Assembly (NCBI GenBank): GCA_022827625.1
Contig: JAJEIE010000036.1
Coordinates: 1-60,872, forward strand
From: Candidatus Poribacteria bacterium
Lineage (GTDB): Bacteria; Poribacteria; WGA-4E; WGA-3G
Reading direction: 5' to 3'
DNA: 60,872 bases
The notes under the pieces: model-generated
The model's input: the letters and a program-made list of their open reading frames with translations, nothing else
The model's database searches: none
What the model was told of the DNA's origin: nothing
In this document: in pieces, positions 17,606-26,396 of the stretch
Numbering within the stretch: position 1 is the first letter of the stretch
Layout: every line of letters begins with the position of its first letter
Translations under genes and position numbers: made by a program

Positions 17606-17735
17606 ACCAGATAAAACCGATCTGATTCGGAATAAGAACCCGCAGGTGGAGCGACAATAAGACGTTCAACCCTTTCGGAAGAACGCAGTTGCTATGAAAC
17701 CGAAGCCCACGCCTTTAGGCGTTGGGTGGTATCAC
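17580..17735 (+). ncRNA. Putative omega RNA / right end of the tnpB element
   Basis: The 3' end of tnpB and the following bases form a non-coding structured tract (CCGATCTGATTCGG; CAACCCTTTCGG). It ends in the right-end hairpin AAG-CCCACGCC-TTTA-GGCGTTGGG (17706-17726, one bulged T). This is where omega RNAs of IS200/IS605 elements map, the guide being read from flanking DNA downstream of about 17735. The exact boundary cannot be fixed from sequence alone. The remaining gap to 17921 shows no gene. Confidence 0.5.
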
Positions 17736-17921
17736 TACAGAAAAACGGTGAAAGATGCTATACTTTAACAAGGATAATTTGGAAAAATAGAATACATCTT
17801 TATAAGCCTTTATGATACAGTAGAAAATGGTTTCTCACAAGACAAAATGTACAACCCCACGTTGGTATCACATATCACTAATCCGTTTTCGCAACTGTGG
17901 TATTAGCGGGAATCGTCCTAA

Positions 17922-18164
17922 ATGGCTGAGTACAAGTTCACAGATTATTTTGAACGGCAAGTCCTACATAAACGGCCTTATCTGAAGAAAGAATGGTGTA
18001 TTTATACCATTGAGAACGCTATTCATTCGGAACCACAGGAGCATAATAGGTTCCGTTTTTGGGCTGCAATTCCTGAAATTGATGGTCGCTACCTTAGAGT
18101 CATTACACTTGAGGATAAGATTACGATCCACAATGCTTTTCCAGATCGAGGATTCAAGCTATGA
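17922..18164 (+). CDS. DUF4258-like small protein
   Basis: 80 residues in a compact alpha/beta pattern (YFERQVLHKRPYLKKEWCIYTIENAI ... RYLRVITLEDKITIHNAFPDRGF) resembling DUF4258/BrnT-like proteins, which often act as RNase-type toxins or sit in toxin-antitoxin-like pairs. Its stop overlaps the start of the next gene (ATGA), so the two are translationally coupled. It lies about 190 bases downstream of the tnpB element end, in an accessory setting. The family link is by pattern only and toxicity is unproven. Confidence 0.7.
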   Translation: MAEYKFTDYFERQVLHKRPYLKKEWCIYTIENAIHSEPQEHNRFRFWAAIPEIDGRYLRVITLEDKITIHNAFPDRGFKL

Positions 18165-18379
18165 AACTCAACTATTATCCAGAAACTGATTCACTATATA
18201 TTAACTTGTCCGAACAACCGAGCGTGGAGACCCGAGAAATCTCGGAAGGTATTCTACTTGATTATGATGCTAACGGTGGACTTGTTGGCATTGACATTGA
18301 TAATGCCAGTCACAAGGTGGAAATGAAGAGGTTAACTCTTAGTAAACTCCCCGCCGAGATTGAAACGATTCCTGCCTAA
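18161..18379 (+). CDS. DUF2283 domain protein
   Basis: 72 residues matching the DUF2283 pattern: MKLNYYPETDSLYINLSEQ at the N-terminus and the GILLDYDANGGLVGIDI core. Proteins of this type are commonly encoded directly after a DUF4258-like gene, as here with an ATGA overlap. The pair may be a toxin-antitoxin-like unit in which this would be the partner or antitoxin; that is inference. The following 158 bases to 18537 contain no supported gene, only an orphan AGGAGG-like motif near 18461. Confidence 0.8.
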   Translation: MKLNYYPETDSLYINLSEQPSVETREISEGILLDYDANGGLVGIDIDNASHKVEMKRLTLSKLPAEIETIPA

Positions 18380-18537
18380 CTTGGACTGCCATTTGTGGGA
18401 ATTATCATAATATCTGAACATTTCAGTGAATTGTCAGCGAGAAACACGCCTTTCACGATAGGAGGAATTTCCCAGGGTCTTTGGTTTGCCCTGTGTCAGC
18501 AACTGTGAAATTTATTATAAACGCTTGAGGACTTTGA

Positions 18538-19443
18538 ATGGTCAATTCTGAAACCCATCCTATTATTGTTCTCGGTGTAGAGCGCAGTGGGACATCTGTT
18601 GTTGCTGAGATGTTACACAGATGGGGCGCGTACGCGGGTCCCTCGGAAAAGTTACACAAAGCCGATACACATGCCCCCAGAGGGTATTGGGAATATCTGC
18701 CATTATGGGATCTACTCGCTGAGTTAGGGGGTTTTGATACTGGCGCGATTTGGTGGGATTGTGACTTCCAGCAGCGAATGGAAAACAAAGCCACTGACCC
18801 GGTGTATAGGAAAAAAGCCACTGAACTGATGGCTGAAATGCACAATGGGGATCCTTGGTTTTGGAAAGACCCGGCACTCAGCCATTTTTTACCATTTTGG
18901 AAACAGATATGGGACGATGCGATTTACATAATCACAGTTCGTAACCCACTTGATACAGCAATCTCATGGCAAAAATTCATTATGCCATCCAATATGAAAG
19001 GTACTATCTCTTTTGTTGCAATGAATTTGTTGCGGTGGCAACACATGATGACGCAAATCTTTCATCACACAGAGGATGCACAACACAAGCTCTTTCTTGG
19101 CTATGAAGATATTGTGCGTCAGCCGTTGGCACAAGCCGAGAGATTGGCTTGCTTTCTGAATTCGAGGTTTGGAAAGAGGGGTTCACCGATTCAAGCGATG
19201 GCTGATGTGGTCGAACCTGAACTATGGCGAAATAATTGTGGCGCTCCATTTGAAGGGGCAGCTGAAGCAACATCCGAACAGAAAGCACTTTATGCTTTTG
19301 CCAAGCGAAAAATCGACAATCCGTTCGATCCGTTTGATGCTGCAAAATACCCGCTACCGCCCGGCTATCTTGAGTTCCTAAACATCCAAGAGGCTTTGCT
19401 AAAAACCTGCCGTGAGCTTGAATCATTAACGACCAATACCTAA
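18538..19443 (+). CDS. Sulfotransferase family protein
   Basis: 301 residues. The N-terminal 5'-phosphosulfate loop (VLGVERSGTSVVAEMLHRWG, about residues 11-30) is the signature of PAPS-dependent sulfotransferases. The second PAPS contact region is seen in VRNPLDTAISWQKF (about 140). A later segment (LFLGYEDIVRQPLAQAERLACFL) is the usual helix following the strand. The ATG has TTGAGGA upstream. The acceptor could be a glycan, lipid or small metabolite and is unknown. It is followed 45 bases later by an enolase-family gene, perhaps in one transcript. Confidence 0.88.
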   Translation: MVNSETHPIIVLGVERSGTSVVAEMLHRWGAYAGPSEKLHKADTHAPRGYWEYLPLWDLLAELGGFDTGAIWWDCDFQQRMENKATDPVYRKKATELMAEMHNGDPWFWKDPALSHFLPFWKQIWDDAIYIITVRNPLDTAISWQKFIMPSNMKGTISFVAMNLLRWQHMMTQIFHHTEDAQHKLFLGYEDIVRQPLAQAERLACFLNSRFGKRGSPIQAMADVVEPELWRNNCGAPFEGAAEATSEQKALYAFAKRKIDNPFDPFDAAKYPLPPGYLEFLNIQEALLKTCRELESLTTNT

Positions 19444-19488
19444 TATTTTTTGTGTTTATGATTTTATTGAATATAGAAAGGAGTTTTT

Positions 19489-20655
19489 ATGAAGATTAAA
19501 GAAATTCGCGCTGTCGAAATTGAACTAAACCCAAAACCGACAACAACACCTCGTACACCGAGTCGCGCGAGACAGTTTCCAATGAACCGTCCCGTCACCC
19601 GTTATGCCGCAGCCGATAGAAGAGGCGAACATGTCTCCGGTTCAGGGTGGAGCCGACCGGCATGCATTGTAACAGCAGAAGACGGCACGTGGGGTTTCGG
19701 TCTCTCGCTTTATGGGGGTCCCGTAACCCGAATCATTAACGACCATTTTGCCCCGCGACTCGTTGGTGAAAATTGCATGGCGACTGAGAAAATGTGGGAC
19801 CTGATGGTGCGATCGAGTGCCGCCTTCGGTGCCACCGGCTTGACGAGTTACGCCATTAGTGCCGTCGATTGTGCCCTCTGGGATCTCAAAGGCAAAATCC
19901 TGAAGAGACCGGTTTATGAGTTACTTGGTGGACCCCAGAAGGAAAAGATTTTCTGTTATGCCTCCGGTTTCGATCAGGAATGGTATATGGAACTTGGATT
20001 CAAAGCCACAAAACTCTTCACACCGTGGGGTCCGATACACGGATTAGAAGGCTTGCGAAAGCTCGAAGAATTGGTCGCAACGACACGAGAAGCGATTGGC
20101 GATAAAGTTGACTTAATGTTGGATTCATGGACAGGGTTTGACATAGAGCATACTGTCCGCGTCTGTGAAACCATGAAGCCTTACGGTCTAAAGTGGATGG
20201 AGGATTACATTCCACCTGACGATTTTGTTGGCTATGAAACCGTGCGTCAACGCCTTCCTTGGCAAACCCTTGCGACGGGAGAACATTGGTATCTGCCTAC
20301 TGTCTTTGCAGGCGCTGCAGGGCGACGGTTGGTCGACATTTTTCAACCTGATGTTTTGTGGTGCGGCGGTATTACATCAGCAGCAAAAATCTGTCATATT
20401 GCAGAGGCGAATGGGATTAACGTAATTACACACGCCGGAATGAATTATCCCTATGGTCAGCATCTTGCACTTGCGATGCCTGCGATCACGTGGGGTGAAC
20501 GTTCTGAGGGTGTCTCTCCGCCGGGTGTTCCTCTTGAAGAGATGGTCAAGCTGCCCGGCACCTCAGTCATCAAAGACGGCTATGTCGCTCCGTCAGATGC
20601 CCCCGGTTTCGGTCTCGAAATTGATGAGACGTGGATAGAAAGTGTAATGGTATAG
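19489..20655 (+). CDS. Enolase-superfamily dehydratase, L-rhamnonate-dehydratase-like
   Basis: 388 residues with the two-domain MR/MLE fold. The N-terminal capping domain spans about 1-125, then a barrel begins at SAVDCALWDLKGK. The pattern closely follows L-rhamnonate dehydratase: FTPWGP loop, LMLDSW (metal Asp), LKWMEDYIPPDDFVGY (metal Glu), ATGEHW (metal Glu), QPDVLWCGG and ITHAGMNYPYGQH (catalytic His). It would dehydrate an acid sugar to a 2-keto-3-deoxy acid. SD AAAGGAG lies before ATG. No other rhamnose genes are adjacent, so substrate could differ. Confidence 0.87.
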   Translation: MKIKEIRAVEIELNPKPTTTPRTPSRARQFPMNRPVTRYAAADRRGEHVSGSGWSRPACIVTAEDGTWGFGLSLYGGPVTRIINDHFAPRLVGENCMATEKMWDLMVRSSAAFGATGLTSYAISAVDCALWDLKGKILKRPVYELLGGPQKEKIFCYASGFDQEWYMELGFKATKLFTPWGPIHGLEGLRKLEELVATTREAIGDKVDLMLDSWTGFDIEHTVRVCETMKPYGLKWMEDYIPPDDFVGYETVRQRLPWQTLATGEHWYLPTVFAGAAGRRLVDIFQPDVLWCGGITSAAKICHIAEANGINVITHAGMNYPYGQHLALAMPAITWGERSEGVSPPGVPLEEMVKLPGTSVIKDGYVAPSDAPGFGLEIDETWIESVMV

Positions 20656-20689
20656 GATTGATAATTTAACGAAATTATTTCTTTATACC

Positions 20690-21346
20690 TTGCAGGCTTG
20701 TCCAAATCTCAAACAAAGGGAAGATGTGAATTTCAATTCATTGGCAAACATTATAGATTGTTTGAAAATGCTCCAACGTCAAAAAGTTCCTCTTCTTGTG
20801 GCTATTGATGGGCTTGGCGGTGCTGGAAAAAGTACGCTGGCAGAACTGTTGAAACAACACCTAAACACTTTGGATTGGCGCGTAGCGGTTGTCAAACACG
20901 ATGATTTCTACCACCCTTCTAATTGGCGTGAAAACCAACAAGTAGAAGCAATCAATTGTGGCTTTGATTGGGAACGACTACGCGATCAGGTGCTCATTCC
21001 TATTAGGGATGAACGGCCAACACATTACCAGCGATATGATTGGAGGGCAGATGTCCTTTCTGAATGGCATACAATTCCTGATTCGGATGTGGTGCTTGTT
21101 GAGGGGGTCTATACAATGCGACGTGAGTTAACGGATCTGTACGATTTGAGAATATGGGTGGAGTGTCCGAGAGCAATTCGTCTTGCACGAGGTATTGCAC
21201 GAGATGGAGAGAAGGCACGCGCCATTTGGGAACAGGATTGGATGCCGAAAGAAGATCACTACGTCAGAACGCATCGCCCTCATGAAAAAGCCGATGTGTT
21301 TGTGAATGGAGCAACATCTTATTTATTCGTGAATCAATCCAGTTAA
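20690..21346 (+). CDS. Uridine-kinase-like P-loop kinase
   Basis: 218 residues from TTG; GTG at 20726 (AAGGGA 4-5 bases upstream) or ATG at 20768 are credible alternative starts. Walker A is intact (AIDGLGGAGKSTLAELL). A nucleoside-kinase-like DDFY motif (VVKHDDFYHPSNW), an Arg-rich substrate region and a VVLVEGVYTMRRELTDLYDL strand follow. These are characteristic of the uridine kinase/phosphoribulokinase family. Lid Arg residues lie in RLARGIARDGEKAR. It is probably cytoplasmic. The next gene begins 33 bases later, suggesting a four-gene run (kinase, methyltransferase, deaminase, GNAT). Confidence 0.83.
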   Translation: MQACPNLKQREDVNFNSLANIIDCLKMLQRQKVPLLVAIDGLGGAGKSTLAELLKQHLNTLDWRVAVVKHDDFYHPSNWRENQQVEAINCGFDWERLRDQVLIPIRDERPTHYQRYDWRADVLSEWHTIPDSDVVLVEGVYTMRRELTDLYDLRIWVECPRAIRLARGIARDGEKARAIWEQDWMPKEDHYVRTHRPHEKADVFVNGATSYLFVNQSS

Positions 21347-21379
21347 TTGTACCTCTGGATACCTATATCGGAAAACCCT

Positions 21380-22153
21380 ATGAATGATGAAATTACAATT
21401 GCCAATCGGGCGCGCTGGGAAGCCGAAGTCGTAAAGAAAGGCGGCTTTACCGTCCCGTGGCTTGACCTGAATAGAGATGATATTCTGAAATATGCCGAAG
21501 GCCGGCTTGACCCGATTTCTTATGAACTCTACCAAATCTACCCAGCATATCTACTCAAAGATGTTGCCCACAAGGAAGTGTTGTGTCTCGCAGCAGGTGG
21601 TGGACAACAGTCGGCAGTCTTTGGTCTGCTTGATGCCAACGTGACTGTGATTGACTTTACACAGGGTCAGCTTGATGGAGATATTACCGCTGCGAAGCAT
21701 TACGGCTATCAGGTCGAGACCCTTTGCCTCAACATGCGAGACCTATCCTCAATTGAGGACGCATCGTTTGATTTTGTCTATCAAGGTCCTTCGATGAGTT
21801 GGGTGCCGTCGGTTCATGAAATCTATGAAGGCGTGTCAAGAATCATCCGTCCGGGCGGTTGGTATCGTGTAGATTTTGGTAATCCTGCGTCCCATGCCTT
21901 GGAATGGGATGGTGAATACTATCGCATCTCCGTGCCGTATTCTGAACGCGTTTATAGGTATACAGATGGGGCGTATGACTTTCGGCACTATTTGGGTGAT
22001 ATATTCAATGGACTCTTGGACAACGGTTTTCGGATTGAGCATGTTGAAGAACGTCCTTGGACACAGCCAGATATTGACGCTGCCCCCGGTAGTTGGACGC
22101 ATCAAATGGCTTACAATGTGAGTTTTGCTATTGTTGCGAAGAAAGAGATATGA
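21380..22153 (+). CDS. Class I SAM-dependent methyltransferase
   Basis: 257 residues from ATG at 21380, preferred over an upstream TTG because the conserved region (NRARWEAEVVKKGGFTVPWLDL) starts here. Motif I is VLCLAAGGGQQSAVFGLL, an AAGGG variant of the usual E/DxGxGxG. The acidic motif II is in VTVIDFTQGQLDGD, and the post-core strand is FDFVYQGPSMSWVP. Length and order fit the methyltransferase_11-like family. Its stop overlaps the deaminase start (ATGA), so the two are translationally coupled. Target unknown. Confidence 0.85.
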   Translation: MNDEITIANRARWEAEVVKKGGFTVPWLDLNRDDILKYAEGRLDPISYELYQIYPAYLLKDVAHKEVLCLAAGGGQQSAVFGLLDANVTVIDFTQGQLDGDITAAKHYGYQVETLCLNMRDLSSIEDASFDFVYQGPSMSWVPSVHEIYEGVSRIIRPGGWYRVDFGNPASHALEWDGEYYRISVPYSERVYRYTDGAYDFRHYLGDIFNGLLDNGFRIEHVEERPWTQPDIDAAPGSWTHQMAYNVSFAIVAKKEI

Positions 22154-23085
22154 ATTTCATTGAAGCACTTTCCACAGATAACCTGACTGCTATAAAGGCA
22201 GCTTCCAAAACGGACCTTCACGCGCATGCTTTCTTAAGCACACGGCGGGAAAGTGCAGAACGCTGGCTCGGACAGTCCCTAACCAAACCGCCTCTCAAAA
22301 TGAAAGGACTTGGCGGAATGATGGAATACATAGATACTGTTTTAGCACCTCACTTAGAACACCGCCAAGGTTTTGAGTTCATCGCGGCATCGGCGATAGA
22401 TGATGCAGTCCAAGATGGCGTTGTTATACTTGAGATGAGTTTCGACATCCGGTTGGTTAAGTTCTATCCAGGGGGATTGACAGAGGTTCGCGCGTTTATT
22501 GAAGCGTTAGTTGATCGGTATCAGGAGCAGATTGGTCTGCGGCCTGAACTCGGTTTCGCGCGGGAGTGTGCCGATGATACAAGGTTGATGAAGTTAGCGC
22601 ACGAGGCGATAGAGTTAGGTGTGTATCGGTCAATCGATTTGTATAGTTATGAAGAAGCGTGTGCTCCTGAAGCCGTCCAGTCCTTATACGTCAAAGCGCG
22701 CGCAGCTGGAATGAAACTCAAGGCACATGTTGGGGAATTCGGAGGTGGGGAAGAGGTTCGGCGGACAGTCGAAGTCCTTGACTTGGATGAGGTCCAGCAC
22801 GGTATCGCCGCTGCAGAATCAATTGAAGTCATGCGATGGCTTTCGGAGAATCAAATCCAATTGAACGTCTGTCCAACGAGCAATGTGATGCTGGATGGCG
22901 TGTCCGATCTTGCCTCACATCCCATTCGTATCCTATATGACAACGGCGTACCGGTAACGATTAACACAGATGATCTGATGATATTCGGTCAGAGCGTCTC
23001 CGAAGAGTACCGGAACCTCTATCGAGCCGGTGTTTTTAGCGCGGAAGAGTTAGAGGGCATTCGGTGCGCATCCCTTGCACCTTAG
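22150..23085 (+). CDS. Adenosine-deaminase-family hydrolase
   Basis: 312 residues from ATG at 22150, overlapping the upstream stop. Zinc and catalytic residues of the adenosine/AMP deaminase fold are all visible: H-x-H in TDLHAHAF, H and E in KAHVGEFGG, H in VQHGIAA and the Asp pair in TINTDDLMIFG. CPTSNV is the substrate-proximal motif. It is shorter than typical ADA (330-350 residues). The protein could deaminate adenosine or a related purine, though the substrate is not certain. It sits in a salvage-like context with a nucleoside-kinase-like gene. Confidence 0.86.
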   Translation: MNFIEALSTDNLTAIKAASKTDLHAHAFLSTRRESAERWLGQSLTKPPLKMKGLGGMMEYIDTVLAPHLEHRQGFEFIAASAIDDAVQDGVVILEMSFDIRLVKFYPGGLTEVRAFIEALVDRYQEQIGLRPELGFARECADDTRLMKLAHEAIELGVYRSIDLYSYEEACAPEAVQSLYVKARAAGMKLKAHVGEFGGGEEVRRTVEVLDLDEVQHGIAAAESIEVMRWLSENQIQLNVCPTSNVMLDGVSDLASHPIRILYDNGVPVTINTDDLMIFGQSVSEEYRNLYRAGVFSAEELEGIRCASLAP

Positions 23086-23111
23086 CCAATTATGTAAAGG
23101 AGAAGTGAACT

Positions 23112-23582
23112 GTGTCTAATACACAGCAATGGCAAATTCGACAAGCTCTACCGAGTGAAGTTGAGTACTTGAGCGAACTCGCATTCCGTTCCAAGTCATA
23201 TTGGGGCTATTCCGATCAATTTATGCAAGCATGCCGTCAGGAACTCACGGTTGACGAGGATTATATTGAGAATAACCCTACTTTTGTGATTGAGGATGCA
23301 GGGAACACCGTAGGGTTCTATTCGTTAGAGCGCATTTCTGCTTCTGAAGTAGAGTTGAGTTTTCTATTTGTTGATCCCACCTTTATTGGAAAAGGCTATG
23401 GTCGAAGGTTAATGATGCACGCGCAGGAAGAAGCACGGCACCTCGGATACAGTAAAATGATGATTCAAGGAGACCCGAACGCCGAACGATTCTATCGATC
23501 AGCGGGAGGTTCGGTAGTTGGCACAAGAAAATCTGCGAGTATTCCCAATCGTGAACTTCCTATATTCTGTATCAATCTGTAA
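23112..23582 (+). CDS. GNAT N-acetyltransferase
   Basis: 156 residues from GTG (AAAGGAG upstream). Single GNAT domain: N-terminal RQALPSEVEYLSELAFRSKSYWGY, beta-4 LSFLFVDPTFIGKGYGRRLMMHAQEEA with the acetyl-CoA Q/RxxGxG/A-type loop, and the later DPNAERFYRSAGGSVVGTRKS segment. It follows the deaminase by 26 bases and ends before a terminator-like palindrome at 23608-23626. Acceptor unknown. Confidence 0.88.
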   Translation: MSNTQQWQIRQALPSEVEYLSELAFRSKSYWGYSDQFMQACRQELTVDEDYIENNPTFVIEDAGNTVGFYSLERISASEVELSFLFVDPTFIGKGYGRRLMMHAQEEARHLGYSKMMIQGDPNAERFYRSAGGSVVGTRKSASIPNRELPIFCINL

Positions 23583-23607
23583 GAAGGTTGTGGATTAGTA
23601 AGTTAAG

Positions 23608-23626
23608 CGAGGTTAGAAACCTCGCC
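23608..23626. terminator. Palindrome between convergent genes (repeat family member)
   Basis: GCGAGGTT-AGA-AACCTCGC (23608-23626) lies between the convergent GNAT and Gfo/Idh genes. It is a perfect 8-bp stem without a U-tract and belongs to the same dispersed palindrome set as 36627-36647. It probably serves as a bidirectional terminator or stabiliser. Confidence 0.5.
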
Positions 23627-23647
23627 TATCACTGAGAGAGTGAGTCG

Positions 23648-24727
23648 TTACTCGACCCGCGGTTGTCTGGCAGTTGGATTTCTTTGTAAACGGACTTTTG
23701 AGTCTGTCAACGGAAGTTCAATACGCGCGCCGTTGTGTAGATGCGATTCAATGATACCAAAAATCAGCTCAGTGCTGGCATACGCGCACCGGACACCGCC
23801 TCGGGTCGGTTCTCCAGTATCTAAGGCATGAACAAGGTCTTTAATCAAGTTTGCGGTGCTACTGGTCCGTTCAAAAGCAGGAAAGGTATCAGGGACCTGA
23901 CACGCCCGCCACCCCGGTACATCTTGCTGTTTACGGAGATGCCATTGCCAACCGTTGTTCCAGCATGTAACGGTTCCGCCATCACAAATGGCTTCCCACT
24001 CACTGCTCCGTGGCGTTAGTAGGGCATGTGCCGTCACACCATTTTCAAATTGGATTGTTCCACCACCGGACGGATCGGCTCGCAGTTCATCCCCATCAAA
24101 AACCGAATCGCCTTGTGGCAGATAGCCTGTGATCCAACTTGCAGGCGCATCGCTATTCAGACGTAAAATTAGGTCAAGATGATGGCTGGCTGAGTTGAAA
24201 AGTGTCCCGTTTGAATAGATAATCAAGGTTCGCAGCTTACCAATTTCACCGCTGTCAATCACCTCTTTCATCCTGTCAAAACCTGTATGCCACCGGCGAT
24301 TCGTGCCGAGATTAAAGGCGACATTGTTTTCTTCTACCGCCGATACCATTGCTGCTGCCTCATTCATAGAAGCCGCCATCGCCTTTTCTGCATAGATGGC
24401 TTTCACACCGTGTTCCGCTGCGTAAATAACGATTTCTGCGCGATGCTCTGGTTGCGTGGCGACACTGACGATATCGGGCTGTTCTTTTTCGAGCATCTCA
24501 CGATAGTCGGTGTATTGATTCGATTTGGGAACATTGTATCGGTTTCCAAAATGTTCCATGACCTCGGGACGCAGATCCGCACACGCGATAAGATCGGTTC
24601 GTTCTTCGGCAAAAAAGCCTGCAGCATGGGAATAAGGTAACTTAATCGCTTCGTAATCAGGGACTTCGTTATCAATAAATGCACCCATCCGGCTACAACC
24701 AATAACAGCGGCACGATATGTTTCCAT
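23648..24727 (-). CDS. Gfo/Idh/MocA-family oxidoreductase
   Basis: 359 residues. N-terminal Rossmann fold (AAVIGCSRMGAFIDNE, residues 6-21) binds NAD(P). The family EKP-type position appears as YAEKAMAAS near residue 113, containing the catalytic Lys. The C-terminal beta-sheet domain spans about 130-330. No signal peptide. AAGGAG precedes the ATG, and a promoter is visible upstream. It is a monocistronic gene facing the deaminase operon, and likely oxidises a sugar or cyclitol. Confidence 0.9.
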   Translation of the reverse strand: METYRAAVIGCSRMGAFIDNEVPDYEAIKLPYSHAAGFFAEERTDLIACADLRPEVMEHFGNRYNVPKSNQYTDYREMLEKEQPDIVSVATQPEHRAEIVIYAAEHGVKAIYAEKAMAASMNEAAAMVSAVEENNVAFNLGTNRRWHTGFDRMKEVIDSGEIGKLRTLIIYSNGTLFNSASHHLDLILRLNSDAPASWITGYLPQGDSVFDGDELRADPSGGGTIQFENGVTAHALLTPRSSEWEAICDGGTVTCWNNGWQWHLRKQQDVPGWRACQVPDTFPAFERTSSTANLIKDLVHALDTGEPTRGGVRCAYASTELIFGIIESHLHNGARIELPLTDSKVRLQRNPTARQPRVE

Positions 24728-24802
24728 GGGTATTCTCCTTGTCCTAAATGAAATGATTCAAAGGGCCTTCTACCGCATTCGCTCAATTGTTCACGCAATA
24801 AA

Positions 24803-24831
24803 AGCATAGTCAATTTTGTAAAACACGTCAA
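24803..24831 (-). promoter_or_regulatory. Sigma-70-type promoter for the Gfo/Idh gene
   Basis: On the minus strand TTGACG (24826-24831), 17-bp spacer, TATGCT (24803-24808). Confidence 0.5.
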
Positions 24832-24909
24832 GGGAAAATCGGTATGAAGTTTAAGTATTTAATTCAGTAATTTCCAAACGTGCTATAAATCATACCCCTG
24901 TTTGTAGTA

Positions 24910-24925
24910 GGGCGATTCATCGCCC
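24910..24925. repeat. Small palindrome upstream of rsgA
   Basis: GGGCGAT-TC-ATCGCCC (24910-24925) is a perfect 7-bp palindrome in the 315-base gap 24728-25042, preceded by TAGTA. The remaining gap contains the minus-strand promoter above and no supported gene. Confidence 0.5.
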
Positions 24926-25042
24926 GTCAATCCGGATTACTTCTTTACGCCATGCCTTTTAAAGTGCATCCGAAATTATGTGTCAGTAAAAGATTTTTAT
25001 CTTTTATCATATCTTATGCGTTTGTAGAGGTAATCGAAGCCT

Positions 25043-26245
25043 ATGGCAATGTCGGTTTACGCAGGCACAACTTTAAGTGAAGCACAAAAAATTATCGCAG
25101 GCGATTACTCGGCTTTTGACTGGCATAAGCACGTCAACTATCGTAAGGTTTATCTCGGTATGAATCCAGCGATTCGAGATGCAGAGAATGCCCTTGACAA
25201 CGACACAGACAAACCGGTCGTTGTTGCATTGCTGCTCAAGTCGGAGAAGATGCTTGTCAAAGACCGAGTCAGGCGTCTCAGTGCCATCAAAGCTGCACGC
25301 ATTATACCGGACGAGGAACTCCTCAAGCGGACAGGTTACCTTTTCGATAACGAAAGTCTGGTTGGACTTCCCGAAGGTATCGTAATGCGTGCGAGCAACG
25401 GTATTTACATCGTGCAGTGCGGTACAGATCAATATCAATGCTCACTACGCGGAAAACGAGATGCGTTTAGCACGAATCAGCAGGTTTATGTCGGGGATCG
25501 CGTCAAAATTCAGATGATTGATGAAAGGCGCGGCACGATTGCAGCCATTATGCGACGAAGAAGTGAATATAAACGTAGAGGAACGCAATCTAAAAGCGTT
25601 ATTCGCATTCCGAATCTTGATGGATTGGTTATTGTATCTTCTGTAAAAGAGCCTCCAATCTGGCAGCGAATGCTGGACAAATTCCTCGTTATCGCCGAGG
25701 CATCAGGAATTGAACCCCTTATCTGTTTCAATAAAATTGATATGATCGAAAATCGCGCCGAGGTGGATACGATAGCTGCAGTTTATCAAAAAATTGGGTA
25801 TCGGACAATTCTCACGAGTGCAACGACTGGAGAGGGCATCGAGGATTTAAAAGCGTGGATGCAAGGGAAGGTTTCGGCATTCACTGGATTATCGGGAGTT
25901 GGGAAATCTTCGCTCCTGAATGCCATTCAGCCTAATTTGAAATTGAAAACGAACGCAGTGAATCCGAAACGGGGTGGAAGGCACACGACCGTTGCAACCC
26001 AACTTTATAACTTGAATTTCGGGGGTTTTATCGCTGATACACCGGGGCTTCGCGAGTTGCACTTCTGGGACATTGAGCCCCGCTTAATGGATCGGTATTT
26101 TCCAGAGATCAATTCACTCCGAGAGCGTTGCGTGAAAGGTGCCTGCACACATGTTTATGAGGAGGGTTGTGTGGTGCAGGATGCTCTGAAAACGGGAGGC
26201 ATCTCGCAGCTTCGGTATGAAAGTTATTGCGAATTCAAAAAATGA
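25043..26245 (+). CDS. rsgA: Ribosome small-subunit-dependent GTPase A, with N-terminal extension
   Basis: 400 residues. The circularly permuted GTPase order of RsgA is plain: G4 NKID (230-233), G1 GLSGVGKSS (282-290), switch GGRHTT (311-316) and G3 DTPG (332-335). The C-terminal zinc motif has C363, C368, H370 and C376. An OB fold (about 110-175) precedes the GTPase. RsgA releases assembly factors during late 30S maturation. Odd feature: the first about 105 residues have no counterpart in standard RsgA (about 290-350 residues) and look like a separate small helical module. Monocistronic; GAGG about 13 bases upstream is a weak SD. Confidence 0.93.
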   Translation: MAMSVYAGTTLSEAQKIIAGDYSAFDWHKHVNYRKVYLGMNPAIRDAENALDNDTDKPVVVALLLKSEKMLVKDRVRRLSAIKAARIIPDEELLKRTGYLFDNESLVGLPEGIVMRASNGIYIVQCGTDQYQCSLRGKRDAFSTNQQVYVGDRVKIQMIDERRGTIAAIMRRRSEYKRRGTQSKSVIRIPNLDGLVIVSSVKEPPIWQRMLDKFLVIAEASGIEPLICFNKIDMIENRAEVDTIAAVYQKIGYRTILTSATTGEGIEDLKAWMQGKVSAFTGLSGVGKSSLLNAIQPNLKLKTNAVNPKRGGRHTTVATQLYNLNFGGFIADTPGLRELHFWDIEPRLMDRYFPEINSLRERCVKGACTHVYEEGCVVQDALKTGGISQLRYESYCEFKK

Positions 26246-26321
26246 ACAATTAGGCTTGGTGCAGTACGGTGTAGACTATCATGTAACATGATGTGTGTGG
26301 AGACATCCTACACCTGTGATC

Positions 26322-26350
26322 TTGACATCTATCTGACCTTATGGTAGACT
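26322..26350 (+). promoter_or_regulatory. Sigma-70-type promoter for the CehA/McbA gene
   Basis: TTGACA (26322-26327), 17-bp spacer, TAGACT (26345-26350) with extended -10 TGG. The core TTGACATCTAT and TGRTAGACTA is shared with the promoter at 48552-48580. Confidence 0.6.
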
Positions 26351-26396
26351 ACAACATTCATGATAGAAACCGATCAGCGATTAGGAGGACTACACC

